22,689 nt of DNA from positions 1-22,689 of the forward strand of contig CALDNM010000019.1 of the NCBI GenBank assembly GCA_937915045.1, written 5' to 3'. Of this stretch, positions 13,435-22,255 are shown in pieces. The DNA is from an uncultured Clostridia bacterium. GTDB lineage: Bacteria; Bacillota; Clostridia; Peptostreptococcales; Anaerovoracaceae. Numbering within the stretch: the first letter of the stretch is position 1; the number at the start of each line of letters is the position of its first letter. The notes below the pieces were generated by a model that worked only from the letters and a program-made list of their open reading frames with translations, had not been told where the DNA came from and made no database searches. Both the position numbers and the translations under genes were made by a program.

Positions 13435-15064
13435 GAAAACCATAAAGATCATTTTCGCGGCGGTTTTAGCTGCAGCATGCGTTTTAGTGTGCGCGGGATG
13501 CGGTACCGGTACTTCAAAGACATCGAGCGGAGTTTCATATACGACTAAGAATGAAGTCCAGCTTGCGATGAGCAGTGTAAAAACTCTCAATCCTGCGATA
13601 TCGACAGATGAGGATACATACCACATCACAAAGCTGATATACGACGGACTTTATACACTTGATAATACTCTCACACCGCAGAAGAACCTCGCGCGGACAA
13701 TAAATGTAGACAGATCGAAAAGACGCATTACTGTAAGGCTCGTCAACACTGAATTCCAGGATGGGAAACAGCTCACTGCTTCAGATGTGAAGTTCTCTGT
13801 CTCTGCCTATCAGACGCAGGGCAGCAAATGCAGATATTATGATCTTGTGAAAGATATAAGTTATGTATCGAAGGTCAACAGCAAGACATGCCGTATCTAT
13901 TTCAATAATGCTTCCGATATGTCGCTGGCGCATCTGACATTCCCGATCCTGCCGGCGCACAGATACGATTACAGCGTTTCTTCACTGCTTTCAAATAAGA
14001 CTGATTTCAAGCCTGTGGGGACAGGTGCTTTGAAATATATAAAATTTGATAAGACAAGACAGCTTTACCTTAAACCGTATGACAACTATCATGGTGACAA
14101 AGCGACGAGCAAGGTCTATTTTCAGGTGATGCCGAACAAAGGGACGGACTCATCGCTGCATCTTCTCGAATCGAGCAGTTTGTCGATGATGGTGCTGACA
14201 AAGGAAACCCGTGAAGGAACGATAGAGAAATCAGATGTTAAAATAAAGAATTTCGCGTCTCCGCAGATGGAAATGATCGGTTTCAATACAAAGAAAACGG
14301 CTATGTCCGATAAAAAAGTCAGACAGGCGATCGCGACAGCTGTCAACTGCAGTTCGATAATCCAGAACTGTTATTCCAACAGCGGGATGACGAACGATAA
14401 TCTGTATTTCCCGGGATATCTTGGAGTCAAGAGCACGAGTCAGCCGTATAAGTACGACCTCGATAAGGCCGCGAAGATGCTGAAGCTTGCGGGATACAAT
14501 GACGATGACAATGATGATATGGTCGAGGATGAAAGCGGGAAAGAACTCACGATCAGTATACTGGTGAATGATTCGACCGACAGAAAAGAAGCGGTGAGTA
14601 TAATCCGCAAATCGATAAAGAGCCTGGGGATACATGTCAATGTGACAGCATCGCCGCAGAAAACATATCTGGCTGCCCTCAAGAAGGGAAATTACGATAT
14701 TTTCTACGGAGGATATGAGACAAATGAACTCTGTGATATGAGAGATCTGCTTTCGACAAGCGGGGCATCAAATTATACAGGGTATTCGAATACTAAACTG
14801 GACAAGTATCTGGATCAGCTGAATTATGGCCTGAGCGGGAATGAAGCGGAGGATAAGTACAAGCAGATAAAGAGCATCATAAATGATGATCTGCCGTACT
14901 ATTGTGTGCTGTACAAGACTTATGGAGCGATAAAAGCACCGGCTCTGGACTCGAAAATATCGCCTGTGTTCGATAATTATTATTATGGATGCGGCAATTG
15001 GAAGTGCAAGTATGAGACGTCAGGATCGAGCAGTTCAGGCAGTTCATCGAGCAGCTCGAAATAG
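13415..15064 (+). CDS. Oligopeptide-type ABC transporter substrate-binding lipoprotein
   Basis: This is a secreted solute-binding protein of family 5 (the OppA/DppA group), predicted to hang on the outer face of the membrane by a lipid. A basic and hydrophobic signal ends at Cys29 in VLVCAGC; the -3 position is cysteine instead of the usual leucine. The mature part starts its domain at EVQLAMSSVKTLNPA, with DEDTYHITKLIYDGLYTLD and FQDGKQLTASDVKFS typical of the family. The C-terminus is a serine-rich tail. It is 549 aa from the ATG at 13415; an ATG 9 bases earlier is possible but has no binding site. It overlaps coaE. No permease or ATPase genes are adjacent, so its transporter must be elsewhere or it has another role. 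Confidence 0.87.
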   Translation: MEKSINKKTIKIIFAAVLAAACVLVCAGCGTGTSKTSSGVSYTTKNEVQLAMSSVKTLNPAISTDEDTYHITKLIYDGLYTLDNTLTPQKNLARTINVDRSKRRITVRLVNTEFQDGKQLTASDVKFSVSAYQTQGSKCRYYDLVKDISYVSKVNSKTCRIYFNNASDMSLAHLTFPILPAHRYDYSVSSLLSNKTDFKPVGTGALKYIKFDKTRQLYLKPYDNYHGDKATSKVYFQVMPNKGTDSSLHLLESSSLSMMVLTKETREGTIEKSDVKIKNFASPQMEMIGFNTKKTAMSDKKVRQAIATAVNCSSIIQNCYSNSGMTNDNLYFPGYLGVKSTSQPYKYDLDKAAKMLKLAGYNDDDNDDMVEDESGKELTISILVNDSTDRKEAVSIIRKSIKSLGIHVNVTASPQKTYLAALKKGNYDIFYGGYETNELCDMRDLLSTSGASNYTGYSNTKLDKYLDQLNYGLSGNEAEDKYKQIKSIINDDLPYYCVLYKTYGAIKAPALDSKISPVFDNYYYGCGNWKCKYETSGSSSSGSSSSSSK

Positions 15065-15087
15065 TCAGCTTTTTCATTAAAAAGTTG

Positions 15088-15116
15088 TTGAAAATGATAC
15101 GAAAGAGTGTTATATT
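15088..15116 (+). promoter_or_regulatory. Predicted promoter of tRNA-Leu(GAG)
   Basis: TTGAAA (15088-15093) and TATATT (15111-15116) are separated by 17 bases. Transcription would start near 15123, about 27 bases before the tRNA. No convincing terminator separates it from the lipoprotein gene that ends at 15064. Confidence 0.65.
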
Positions 15117-15149
15117 ATAATAGCTGTTCGAAATGAGCGGCTATGATAT

Positions 15150-15232
15150 GCGCCTGTGGCGGAATCGGCAGACGCGCACGCTTGAGGGGCGTGTGGGAGA
15201 CCGTATCGGTTCAAATCCGATCAGGCGCACCA
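15150..15232 (+). tRNA. tRNA-Leu, anticodon GAG
   Basis: The acceptor arms GCGCCTG (15150-15156) and CAGGCGC (15222-15228) pair fully and are followed by A and an encoded CCA. The anticodon stem CACGC/GCGTG encloses the loop TTGAGGG, giving anticodon GAG at 15184-15186. A GGTTCAAATCC T-arm and a long variable arm, typical of leucine tRNAs, are present. It reads CUC and CUU codons. Confidence 0.95.
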
Positions 15233-15236
15233 GAAG

Positions 15237-15267
15237 AAAGAGGGAGCAATATGCTTTCTCTTTTTTT
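15237..15267 (+). terminator. Intrinsic terminator after tRNA-Leu(GAG)
   Basis: AAAGAGGGAGC (15237-15247) pairs with GCTTTCTCTTT (15253-15263) through an 11-bp stem that includes two G-U pairs, with an AATAT loop. A T run (15261-15267) follows. With the promoter upstream, the tRNA forms a self-contained single-gene unit. Confidence 0.75.
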
Positions 15268-15280
15268 ATGCGTTATTTTT

Positions 15281-15289
15281 TGGTATAAT
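15281..15289 (+). promoter_or_regulatory. Extended -10 promoter element before the RND gene
   Basis: The sequence TGGTATAAT is a perfect -10 box (15284-15289) with the extended TG motif. The -35 region is only T-rich. It would place a start near 15296, about 25 bases before the RND start codon. Confidence 0.45.
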
Positions 15290-15319
15290 TTAAATGCTTT
15301 GTTGGCAGAAGGGGAAGAT

Positions 15320-18300
15320 ATGTTACCGAAATTCAGTGTTAAAAAGCCTTTTACGATAGTGGTAGTGGTCATACTGATAATAGTATTCGGTATTGTCGCG
15401 TTTACAAAAATGACACCTGATCTTTTCCCCACGATAGATCTGCCTTATGTTTCAGTCATTACTACATACAACGGAGCTGCTCCGGAAGAAGTTGAAAAAA
15501 ATGTGACTGAGCCTTTGGAAAAATCCATGGGTACTCTTGATAATCTCAAAAATATCAATTCAGTCTCTGCAGAAAATTATTCAATGGTGATGCTCGAATT
15601 CGACAACGGGGCGGATCTCGACACAATATCTGTGGATATACGAGACAAGATAGATCAGGTTTCGGGGTCTTTCGCGGACTCTGTAGGCAAACCCGCTATA
15701 TATAAAATGAACCCCAGCATGATCCCGGTCACTGTCGCGGCTGTCAGCAGGACAGGTACGGATATACCGCAGCTTTCATCGCTTGTGGAAAATGAGCTTG
15801 GAAGGAAGCTTGAAGGAACGGACGGCGTCGCTAGTATGACAGAATCCGGTACTGTGGATGAGACGATCCAGGTCACATTGAGTCAGAAAAAGATAGACAA
15901 GGCCAATGCGAGATTAAAATCGGCTGTCGCGGGACAGTACGGTTCGAGCGAAAGTTCCATCAGGAAAAATATTTCTTCGATAAAATCACAGCAAAAGCAG
16001 CTTACTTCATCAAAGAAGAACGTCGAAGCCCAGCAGGTGCAGACAGCCGGTATGAAGGCCTCAGCAGGTGAGACCCTTGATAGTATAAAAGTGCTTGTGA
16101 CAAAGAGAGATGAACTGAAGGCCGCTGGCAATACGCAGATGGCATCCAGTGTTCAGGCGCAGATAAATTCTCTAAAAGCATCTCTTTCACCGTATAGATC
16201 AGCTCTTAAAAAATTTGGGATAACGATCTCCTCTGTTGATAAAAATACGGCTTCCGCGAGCGCGGCAAAAGCGAAGCTCAGCGCCGGATGTGATACGACT
16301 CTTCAGAAGCTTTCAAATTCCATGTCCGAGATAACTTCCGGACAGAGTTCACTGACGTCCGCGCTTTCACAGCTGAAGTCTTCACTTTCACAGATCGGCA
16401 GTTCAAAGAGTTCCGCGCTAAGTGCCACGGATCTTTCCGGCAGCCTTACGAAAGCGAATATAGCGCAGCTTCTCCAGGCGCAGAATATAGACATACCTGC
16501 CGGATATGTTTCAGACGGCGGCACTGATTTTATGGTGAACGTAGGGGATAAGATAAAGTCTGTCGGAGATCTGAAAGATCTGGTCATAGCGGACAGCGGG
16601 ATCTCCGGAGTCGATCCGGTAAAACTCGGCGATGTAGCGTCTGTGCAGTATGTGAATAACGGAAAGGATGTCTACGCGAAGATAAACGGCAAAGACGGGA
16701 TACTCCTCACGTTCAATAAGCAGTCCGATTACGCGACGACCACGGTCGCGGATAACATACAGACTAAATTCAATAAGCTTGAAAGCGAATACAGCGGTCT
16801 GAAATTCGACACACTTTCCGATCAGGGAGACTATATACACGTAGTAATAGATTCTGTCCTGAACAATATATTGATCGGAGCTCTTCTGGCGATACTCATA
16901 CTCATGTATTTCCTTAAGGACTGGAAACCGACGCTGATAACGGCTCTTTCTATACCGATCAGCGTCACATTCGCGATAGTATTGATGTACTTTACGGGCG
17001 TCACGATAAATGTGATATCACTTGCCGGGCTCGCGGTAGGCGTCGGTATGCTTGTGGATAATTCGATAGTCGTTATTGAAAATATCTACAGGCTGAGAGA
17101 TCTGGGGTATACCAAAATCAAAGCAGCGGTGTCCGGAGCCGCGCAGGTGGCGGGCGCGATCACAGCGTCGACGCTGACGACGATATGCGTGTTTATCCCT
17201 ATCGTCTTTGTTGAAGGCCTGACAAGGCAGATATTTGTCGACATGGCGCTCACAGTGTCATATTCACTTCTGGCAAGTCTGTTTATAGCTCTTACTATGG
17301 TCCCGATGATGGGATCTGTCATGCTGACTAAAACGAAAAAGAATACGGTCCTGCGGCAGGGCAGCCGCGCTTTAAACAAATATAAAGCAGCTGTAAGCTG
17401 GGCTCTTGATCATAAGGCTGTCGTTATTTCAGCCGCGGTAGCTCTTCTTGTGTTATCGGCAGGAGTACTCATGACAAGAGGATTCACATACATGCCCAGC
17501 ATGGCGACGCAGCAGATATCCGTACAGATAACGATGCCTGATGACGCGACAAGAAAAGAAACAGAGAATGCGTGCAATGAGATGAACGCGTCTATACAGA
17601 AGATGACGGGAGTGAAGACTGTCGGCACGATGCTGTCGAACACGACATCGTCGCTGCTTGGAATAAGCGCTGGGCAGGATGATTTCCGTAATGTTTCGAT
17701 GTATATAATGATGGACGATGATCATATCAAAGAGGCTCCTTCGACAGCGCGCAAGATAGAGAAGCTTGGGAAAAAATACAACTGCGAGATCACAGCGACT
17801 GGAGAAATGGATATTTCATCATCTTCGTCGGCATTCGGAGGCGGTGAGATAAGTCTCTATGTATATTCCGATGATCTGAGTGACCTTCGCACATCGGCGG
17901 TACAGGTCGAGAACAAGATGTCATCTATCAAAGGGCTTAAAGATGTTTCTGATACGAATGAGAACTCAACACCTGAAATGAAGGTGACGATAAACAAGAA
18001 CAAGGCTATGAAAAACGGCCTCACTGTTTCACAGGTATACGCGCAGATTTCAGCGCTTCTGCAAAAATCTGTGACGGCGACTTCTATACAGTATGACGGT
18101 TCCGCGAGAGATGTAGTGATAAAAGGAGGAGAAGGTTCCCTGATAACAAAACAGAATTTGGGAAACATCAAGCTGACCGCGGGAAGCGGAGGTTCTTCAA
18201 ACGGGGCGTCGCAGTCATCAGCGTCTTCATCGACGAAGAAAGTAAGACTTTCGGATATCGCGGATATAAGTGAGACCGAGTCACTCAGTCAGATAAACCG

Positions 18301-18985
18301 CGAGAATCAGAAACGGATGATAAATGTTACTGCCAACACATCGAACGGGTACAATATCACGAAGATGACCGATAAAGTCAAAAGCGCGGTATCGAAGATG
18401 GATCTTCCGTCTTCTGTTTCGGTGGAATACAGCGGGCAGTATGATACGATCATGGACGCGATGAAACAGCTTCTTGAGATGCTGCTCCTTGGCATGCTCA
18501 TGATTTATCTTGTAATGGTGGCACAGTTCCAGTCACTGCTTTCGCCGTTCATAGTCATGTTCAGCGTGCCTTTAGCGTTCACGGGAGGAATGATAGGACT
18601 TATCATAGCGGGATATGAGATAAGTGTAGTATCTATGATAGGATTCGTCATGCTGCAGGGAATAGTTGTGAACAACGCTATAGTGCTGATAGATTACGTG
18701 AACCAGCTGCGACGGTCGGGAATGGAAAAGAGGGAAGCGCTCATTGAGGCGGGGGCCGCGAGGATACGGCCTGTGCTGATGACGGCGCTTACGACAGTCA
18801 TACCGCTGGCGATCGGCATTGGAAACGGTTCGGAAATGATGCAGCCGGTGGCTGTAGTGTGCATAGGAGGATTGCTTTACGCGACGATCATGACTCTTAT
18901 CGTCATTCCTGTAATGTATGATATACTGAGTCGTAAAAAAATCCGCATTATTTCAGATGAAGAGTTGACGATGACAAACGCATAA
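15320..18985 (+). CDS. RND-family efflux transporter (AcrB/SwrC type) with coiled-coil insertion
   Basis: This is a large proton-driven exporter of 1221 aa in the membrane. TM1 is near residues 10-30, followed by the signature TPDLFPTIDLPYVSV. Membrane blocks appear in each half, with the proton-relay type motif VGMLVDNSIVVIENIYR near residue 578 and its repeat VVNNAIVLIDYVNQLRR in the second half. Compared with the usual 1020-1050 aa, the extra length is in an inserted segment at about residues 195-375. This is rich in Ser, Lys and Gln with heptad-like spacing, probably a coiled coil, and sits inside the first porter domain. The open frame extends upstream through the tRNA; the start at 15320 is chosen for its AAGGGG site and the family N-terminus. 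No membrane-fusion protein gene is adjacent. Substrates are unknown; Gram-positive relatives export lipopeptides or drugs. Confidence 0.92.
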   Translation: MLPKFSVKKPFTIVVVVILIIVFGIVAFTKMTPDLFPTIDLPYVSVITTYNGAAPEEVEKNVTEPLEKSMGTLDNLKNINSVSAENYSMVMLEFDNGADLDTISVDIRDKIDQVSGSFADSVGKPAIYKMNPSMIPVTVAAVSRTGTDIPQLSSLVENELGRKLEGTDGVASMTESGTVDETIQVTLSQKKIDKANARLKSAVAGQYGSSESSIRKNISSIKSQQKQLTSSKKNVEAQQVQTAGMKASAGETLDSIKVLVTKRDELKAAGNTQMASSVQAQINSLKASLSPYRSALKKFGITISSVDKNTASASAAKAKLSAGCDTTLQKLSNSMSEITSGQSSLTSALSQLKSSLSQIGSSKSSALSATDLSGSLTKANIAQLLQAQNIDIPAGYVSDGGTDFMVNVGDKIKSVGDLKDLVIADSGISGVDPVKLGDVASVQYVNNGKDVYAKINGKDGILLTFNKQSDYATTTVADNIQTKFNKLESEYSGLKFDTLSDQGDYIHVVIDSVLNNILIGALLAILILMYFLKDWKPTLITALSIPISVTFAIVLMYFTGVTINVISLAGLAVGVGMLVDNSIVVIENIYRLRDLGYTKIKAAVSGAAQVAGAITASTLTTICVFIPIVFVEGLTRQIFVDMALTVSYSLLASLFIALTMVPMMGSVMLTKTKKNTVLRQGSRALNKYKAAVSWALDHKAVVISAAVALLVLSAGVLMTRGFTYMPSMATQQISVQITMPDDATRKETENACNEMNASIQKMTGVKTVGTMLSNTTSSLLGISAGQDDFRNVSMYIMMDDDHIKEAPSTARKIEKLGKKYNCEITATGEMDISSSSSAFGGGEISLYVYSDDLSDLRTSAVQVENKMSSIKGLKDVSDTNENSTPEMKVTINKNKAMKNGLTVSQVYAQISALLQKSVTATSIQYDGSARDVVIKGGEGSLITKQNLGNIKLTAGSGGSSNGASQSSASSSTKKVRLSDIADISETESLSQINRENQKRMINVTANTSNGYNITKMTDKVKSAVSKMDLPSSVSVEYSGQYDTIMDAMKQLLEMLLLGMLMIYLVMVAQFQSLLSPFIVMFSVPLAFTGGMIGLIIAGYEISVVSMIGFVMLQGIVVNNAIVLIDYVNQLRRSGMEKREALIEAGAARIRPVLMTALTTVIPLAIGIGNGSEMMQPVAVVCIGGLLYATIMTLIVIPVMYDILSRKKIRIISDEELTMTNA

Positions 18986-18993
18986 GATATAAT
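18965..18993 (+). promoter_or_regulatory. Promoter of tRNA-Leu(CAA) inside the end of the RND gene
   Basis: TTGACG (18965-18970) and a perfect TATAAT (18988-18993) are spaced exactly 17 bases apart. The -35 box and most of the spacer lie within the last codons of the RND gene, which stops at 18985. Transcription would begin near 19000, about 35 bases before the tRNA. Confidence 0.75.
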
Positions 18994-19034
18994 TATCACA
19001 TTGTGCCGTTCAAGCATTGTGTGGCATTTTGTAA

Positions 19035-19121
19035 GCCGGCGTGATGGAACTGGCAGACGTGCAGGATTCAAAATCCTGTGGTGGTGACACCGTATGGGTT
19101 CGATCCCCATCGCCGGCACCA
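19035..19121 (+). tRNA. tRNA-Leu, anticodon CAA
   Basis: Acceptor arms GCCGGCG (19035-19041) and CGCCGGC (19111-19117) pair and are followed by A and an encoded CCA. The anticodon stem CAGGA/TCCTG encloses TTCAAAA, giving anticodon CAA at 19069-19071. A GGTTCGATCC T-arm and a long variable arm are present. It reads UUG codons. No terminator is seen before yajC, 40 bases downstream. Confidence 0.95.
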
Positions 19122-19161
19122 GAAGGATAGATAAATAAATGCAACCTAAAGGAGGAATATA

Positions 19162-19653
19162 ATGAAAAGTTATGCTGGACTTATTTTCCTGGTACTGATG
19201 ATCGTGATTCTATATTTCCTGATGATCAGACCACAGAAGAAGAGGGAAAAGCAAGTTAATTCGATGAGAAGCGCTTTGACTGTAGGCGACCAGATCATTA
19301 CGATCGGAGGTCTCTGCGGAAAGATCGTGAAGACAAAGGACGAGTCTATCGTTGTTCAGGTCGGAGCTGACAAAGTCAAGTTCGAGATGATGAGATGGGC
19401 TGTTTCAAAAGTCGTCAATCCTGCGGAAAGAGCTCCTGAGCCGGTTGAAGATGAGCCGGAAGAGGAAGAAGCGCCAAAACGCAAGATGCCGAAGAGGCTC
19501 AAGACAAAAGCCGATCTCGAAGCCGAAAACGAAAGGCTTGCCAAAGAAAGGGAAGCCAAAGAGGCGGAAGAGGCGGAAGACGCTGCGTTTGCTGCTGACC
19601 AAGCAGCGAAAGAAGCCGATGAGAAACCGGAAGAAGACGCAGAGAACAAATAG
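19162..19653 (+). CDS. yajC: Preprotein translocase subunit YajC
   Basis: This is a small Sec-associated membrane protein that works with SecDF. It has one N-terminal membrane helix (GLIFLVLMIVILYFLMIRPQ) ending in the family's RPQKKREK motif, and then the YajC core MRSALTVGDQIITIGGLCGK. At 163 aa it is longer than the usual 90-120 because of a C-terminal tail from about residue 90 made almost only of Glu, Lys, Ala and Asp, likely helical or disordered. The AAAGGAGG ribosome binding site is near-perfect. It lies between tRNA-Leu(CAA) and secDF, the usual yajC-secDF pairing. Confidence 0.95.
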   Translation: MKSYAGLIFLVLMIVILYFLMIRPQKKREKQVNSMRSALTVGDQIITIGGLCGKIVKTKDESIVVQVGADKVKFEMMRWAVSKVVNPAERAPEPVEDEPEEEEAPKRKMPKRLKTKADLEAENERLAKEREAKEAEEAEDAAFAADQAAKEADEKPEEDAENK

Positions 19654-19674
19654 TTTATAAAAAGTTCGCAAATC

Positions 19675-19703
19675 ATAGGCTATCCGCTGAGGATAGCCTA
19701 TTT
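19675..19703 (+). terminator. Hairpin between yajC and secDF (weak terminator)
   Basis: ATAGGCTATCC (19675-19685) and GGATAGCCTAT (19691-19701) form a perfect 11-bp stem with loop GCTGA. The following TTTGTT is short for a strong terminator, so read-through into secDF is likely partial. It could also act as a messenger-stabilising or processing hairpin. Confidence 0.55.
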
Positions 19704-19717
19704 GTTACGATATAGGG

Positions 19718-19746
19718 TTGTATACAAGTACCAAAAAGTGTAAAAT
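19718..19746 (+). promoter_or_regulatory. Predicted promoter of secDF
   Basis: TTGTAT (19718-19723) and TAAAAT (19741-19746) are 17 bases apart. The start would be near 19753, about 30 bases before the secDF ATG. This would let secDF and the relA-like gene be expressed independently of yajC and the tRNA. Confidence 0.5.
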
Positions 19747-19784
19747 ATAAGGTATGCAAAAATAACTTAAAGGCGGGTGCAAAA

Positions 19785-22232
19785 ATGAAAGAACGAAAAA
19801 GAAAGGTCTTGGCAATACTGGTGGTCGCGGTGATCGTGGTCGGCTGGTATGTCACACTTTTCGGGATCGGCAGTATCAACGCTATAAAAGACGACATAAA
19901 ACTCGGTCTCGACATCAAAGGCGGAGTCTATGTGGTACTTGAGGCAGATACCAAAGAGACCGGATCCGATCTGACGAAACTGATGGAGCAGACGAAAGAA
20001 GTCCTCACTAAGCGTGTAGACGAAATGGGCATAGCTAACCCTACGGTCGCCATCGAAGGATCAAAGAGAATAAGAGTTGAACTTCCGGGAGTCACTAATT
20101 CCCAGGACGCTATCAAACAGATAGGCAAGACGGCTAAACTCGAATTCACTATGGCCGATGGTACACACGTGCTGGACGGCGGCAACATCAAGAAGGCCGA
20201 ATCGGGGCAGAGCAATGACGGGAACGGATATGTGGTAAATGTCGAGATGGACAATGCCGGCACGAAAGCGTTTGCTACTGCTACGCAGAAGTGCATGAAC
20301 GGCGGCACATCGAAAAACATTTACAAAAACGATAAGACGTCGACTGTTAAGAAAAACAGTATCGTCATAACACTTGACGGACAGGTCATATCAGCGCCTG
20401 TACCTTCGGAAGTCATATCCGGTGGTTCATGCGAGATATCCGGAAGCTTTACAAAAGCTTCAGCTTCAAATCTGGCAGCTCTGATACGAGGCGGATCACT
20501 GCCTGTGACACTGCATGAAGTCACATCTTCATCGCAGACAGCGGAGATCGGGTACAATGCTCTGACAAAGAGTATCGAAGGCGGTCTTATAGGACTTTTG
20601 ATAATATACATACTAATGATATGCGCATATAGAATTATGGGCGTGGCTGCGGACATAGCTTTGACGTTATACGTTTTACTTATCGTCATCGCGATGGCAG
20701 TCATGGGGAGCGTACTTACGCTGCCAGGTATCGCAGGTATCATCCTGGGTATCGGAATGGCGGTCGACGGCAACGTCATCATATTCTCACGAATAACTGA
20801 AGAGATAGTCGCCGGCAAGACCGTGAGGGTGGCAGTGCAGACGGGATACAAGCGAGCCCTGTCTACGATCATAGACTCTCAGGTCACGACGCTTATCGCT
20901 ACGATCATACTGTATCAGATAGGTACGAGTTCTGTAAGAGGCTTCGCGTGGACACTTATGCTTTCCATAATAGCGAGTATCTTCACAGCAGTGTTCGTAA
21001 CACAGCTGTTCCTGAATATCATCGCGAACAGCAGAAGGTTCGGAACGCCAAAGATGTTCGGTGTGGGGCATGACGGAACACCGGCATTCGACATAAAACG
21101 CGAATTTGACTTTATCAGTCACAGAAAGATATTCTACGGCATATCGATCGTGGTGGTCGGTGCCGGTCTCATCGCTTTCCTTATCGGAGGCTTCAATTAC
21201 GGCATCGACTTCACAGGCGGTACCATGATGCATATCGATATGGGCAAGAAAGTATCGACAACTCAGATCGAAAAGGTCATGAAAGACAACGATATAAACA
21301 CGAAGCAGATGTCTGTCATCTACTCCGGGGACAACAAACATGAAGTCATCATAAAGACAACGACTTCGATGGACAACAATAAGAGAGATGAAGTCATAAC
21401 GGAGATGCAGTCGAAGTTCGGCATACAGGAATCTGATGTACTTGAGATCGAGAACTACGGAGCGACTATAGGAAAAGAACTGCAGAAAAACGCTATAGAG
21501 GCACTGCTTCTCGCGGCACTCGGCATGCTGATATATATACGGCTAAGGTTCAGGCAATGGAAGTTCGGAGCGGCGGCTATCACAGGTGTAGTATATGACG
21601 TACTGGTAGTATGTTCGTTCTACGCGATTTTCAGAGTAACGGTCAACAACCCGTTCATCGCGGCTATCCTGACTGTAGTAGGTTATTCGATAAACGATAC
21701 TATCGTTGTATTCGACAGGATACGAGAGAACAACAGGTTCATGAAGAGATCGAACCAGCTTGATCTGATCAACAAGAGCATCAACCAGACTCTTACAAGG
21801 TCACTCATGACTTCGTTCACGACACTGATAGTCATGGTACCTTTGCTCATAATGACGAACTCAACGATAAGAGAGTTCATCATGCCGTTGATGGTAGGTG
21901 TAATAACAGGTACATATTCATCGATATTCCTGTGCTCGCCTCTCTATTATCAGATGGAGCGCAAGAATGAGCAGTCCGATTATGAAAAGGGACAGAAGGC
22001 AAAACAGAAAAAGAAAAATAAATATCAGGGCGCGCCGAAGAAAGACAAGAAGTCGGACGCTATAGAGATATCAAAAGAAGATTACGATGTGAAGGATACT
22101 CCGCAGGAAAGCACTGAAAGCATACCGGCGGATACAAAAGAAAACACATCCGCCAAGCAGCCGAAGAAAAACAACGGCGGTGGAAATAAGAAAAAGTCAA
22201 ACAAGAAAAAGAAGAAAAAGGGCAAAAAATAA
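19785..22232 (+). CDS. secDF: SecD-SecF fusion, protein translocase accessory protein
   Basis: This single 815-aa chain contains both SecD and SecF, which use the proton gradient to help pull exported proteins out of the Sec channel. The SecD half begins with a membrane helix and the D1 signature IKLGLDIKGGVYVVLEAD, the large external domain (residues 50-250), then six helices including GIAGIILGIGMAVDGNVIIF. The SecF half starts near residue 445 with its own signature FNYGIDFTGGTMMHID and ends with membrane segments including TVVGYSINDTIVVFDRIREN. The last 80 residues form a very lysine-rich cytoplasmic tail. The start follows an AAAGGCGGG site. It is followed 23 bases later by the relA-like gene. 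Confidence 0.96.
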   Translation: MKERKRKVLAILVVAVIVVGWYVTLFGIGSINAIKDDIKLGLDIKGGVYVVLEADTKETGSDLTKLMEQTKEVLTKRVDEMGIANPTVAIEGSKRIRVELPGVTNSQDAIKQIGKTAKLEFTMADGTHVLDGGNIKKAESGQSNDGNGYVVNVEMDNAGTKAFATATQKCMNGGTSKNIYKNDKTSTVKKNSIVITLDGQVISAPVPSEVISGGSCEISGSFTKASASNLAALIRGGSLPVTLHEVTSSSQTAEIGYNALTKSIEGGLIGLLIIYILMICAYRIMGVAADIALTLYVLLIVIAMAVMGSVLTLPGIAGIILGIGMAVDGNVIIFSRITEEIVAGKTVRVAVQTGYKRALSTIIDSQVTTLIATIILYQIGTSSVRGFAWTLMLSIIASIFTAVFVTQLFLNIIANSRRFGTPKMFGVGHDGTPAFDIKREFDFISHRKIFYGISIVVVGAGLIAFLIGGFNYGIDFTGGTMMHIDMGKKVSTTQIEKVMKDNDINTKQMSVIYSGDNKHEVIIKTTTSMDNNKRDEVITEMQSKFGIQESDVLEIENYGATIGKELQKNAIEALLLAALGMLIYIRLRFRQWKFGAAAITGVVYDVLVVCSFYAIFRVTVNNPFIAAILTVVGYSINDTIVVFDRIRENNRFMKRSNQLDLINKSINQTLTRSLMTSFTTLIVMVPLLIMTNSTIREFIMPLMVGVITGTYSSIFLCSPLYYQMERKNEQSDYEKGQKAKQKKKNKYQGAPKKDKKSDAIEISKEDYDVKDTPQESTESIPADTKENTSAKQPKKNNGGGNKKKSNKKKKKKGKK

Positions 22233-22255
22233 CATCCGCCCGGAGGAAGACGGCA

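Noticed and set aside
14990..15090. A/T-rich hairpin CTTTTT-cat-AAAAAG after the lipoprotein gene
   Set aside because: The stem is only A-T pairs with no T run after it, so it is not a convincing terminator.
15143..15319. Upstream extension of the RND reading frame
   Set aside because: The open frame passes through the tRNA-Leu gene and its terminator; the proper start at 15320 has a binding site and the family N-terminus.
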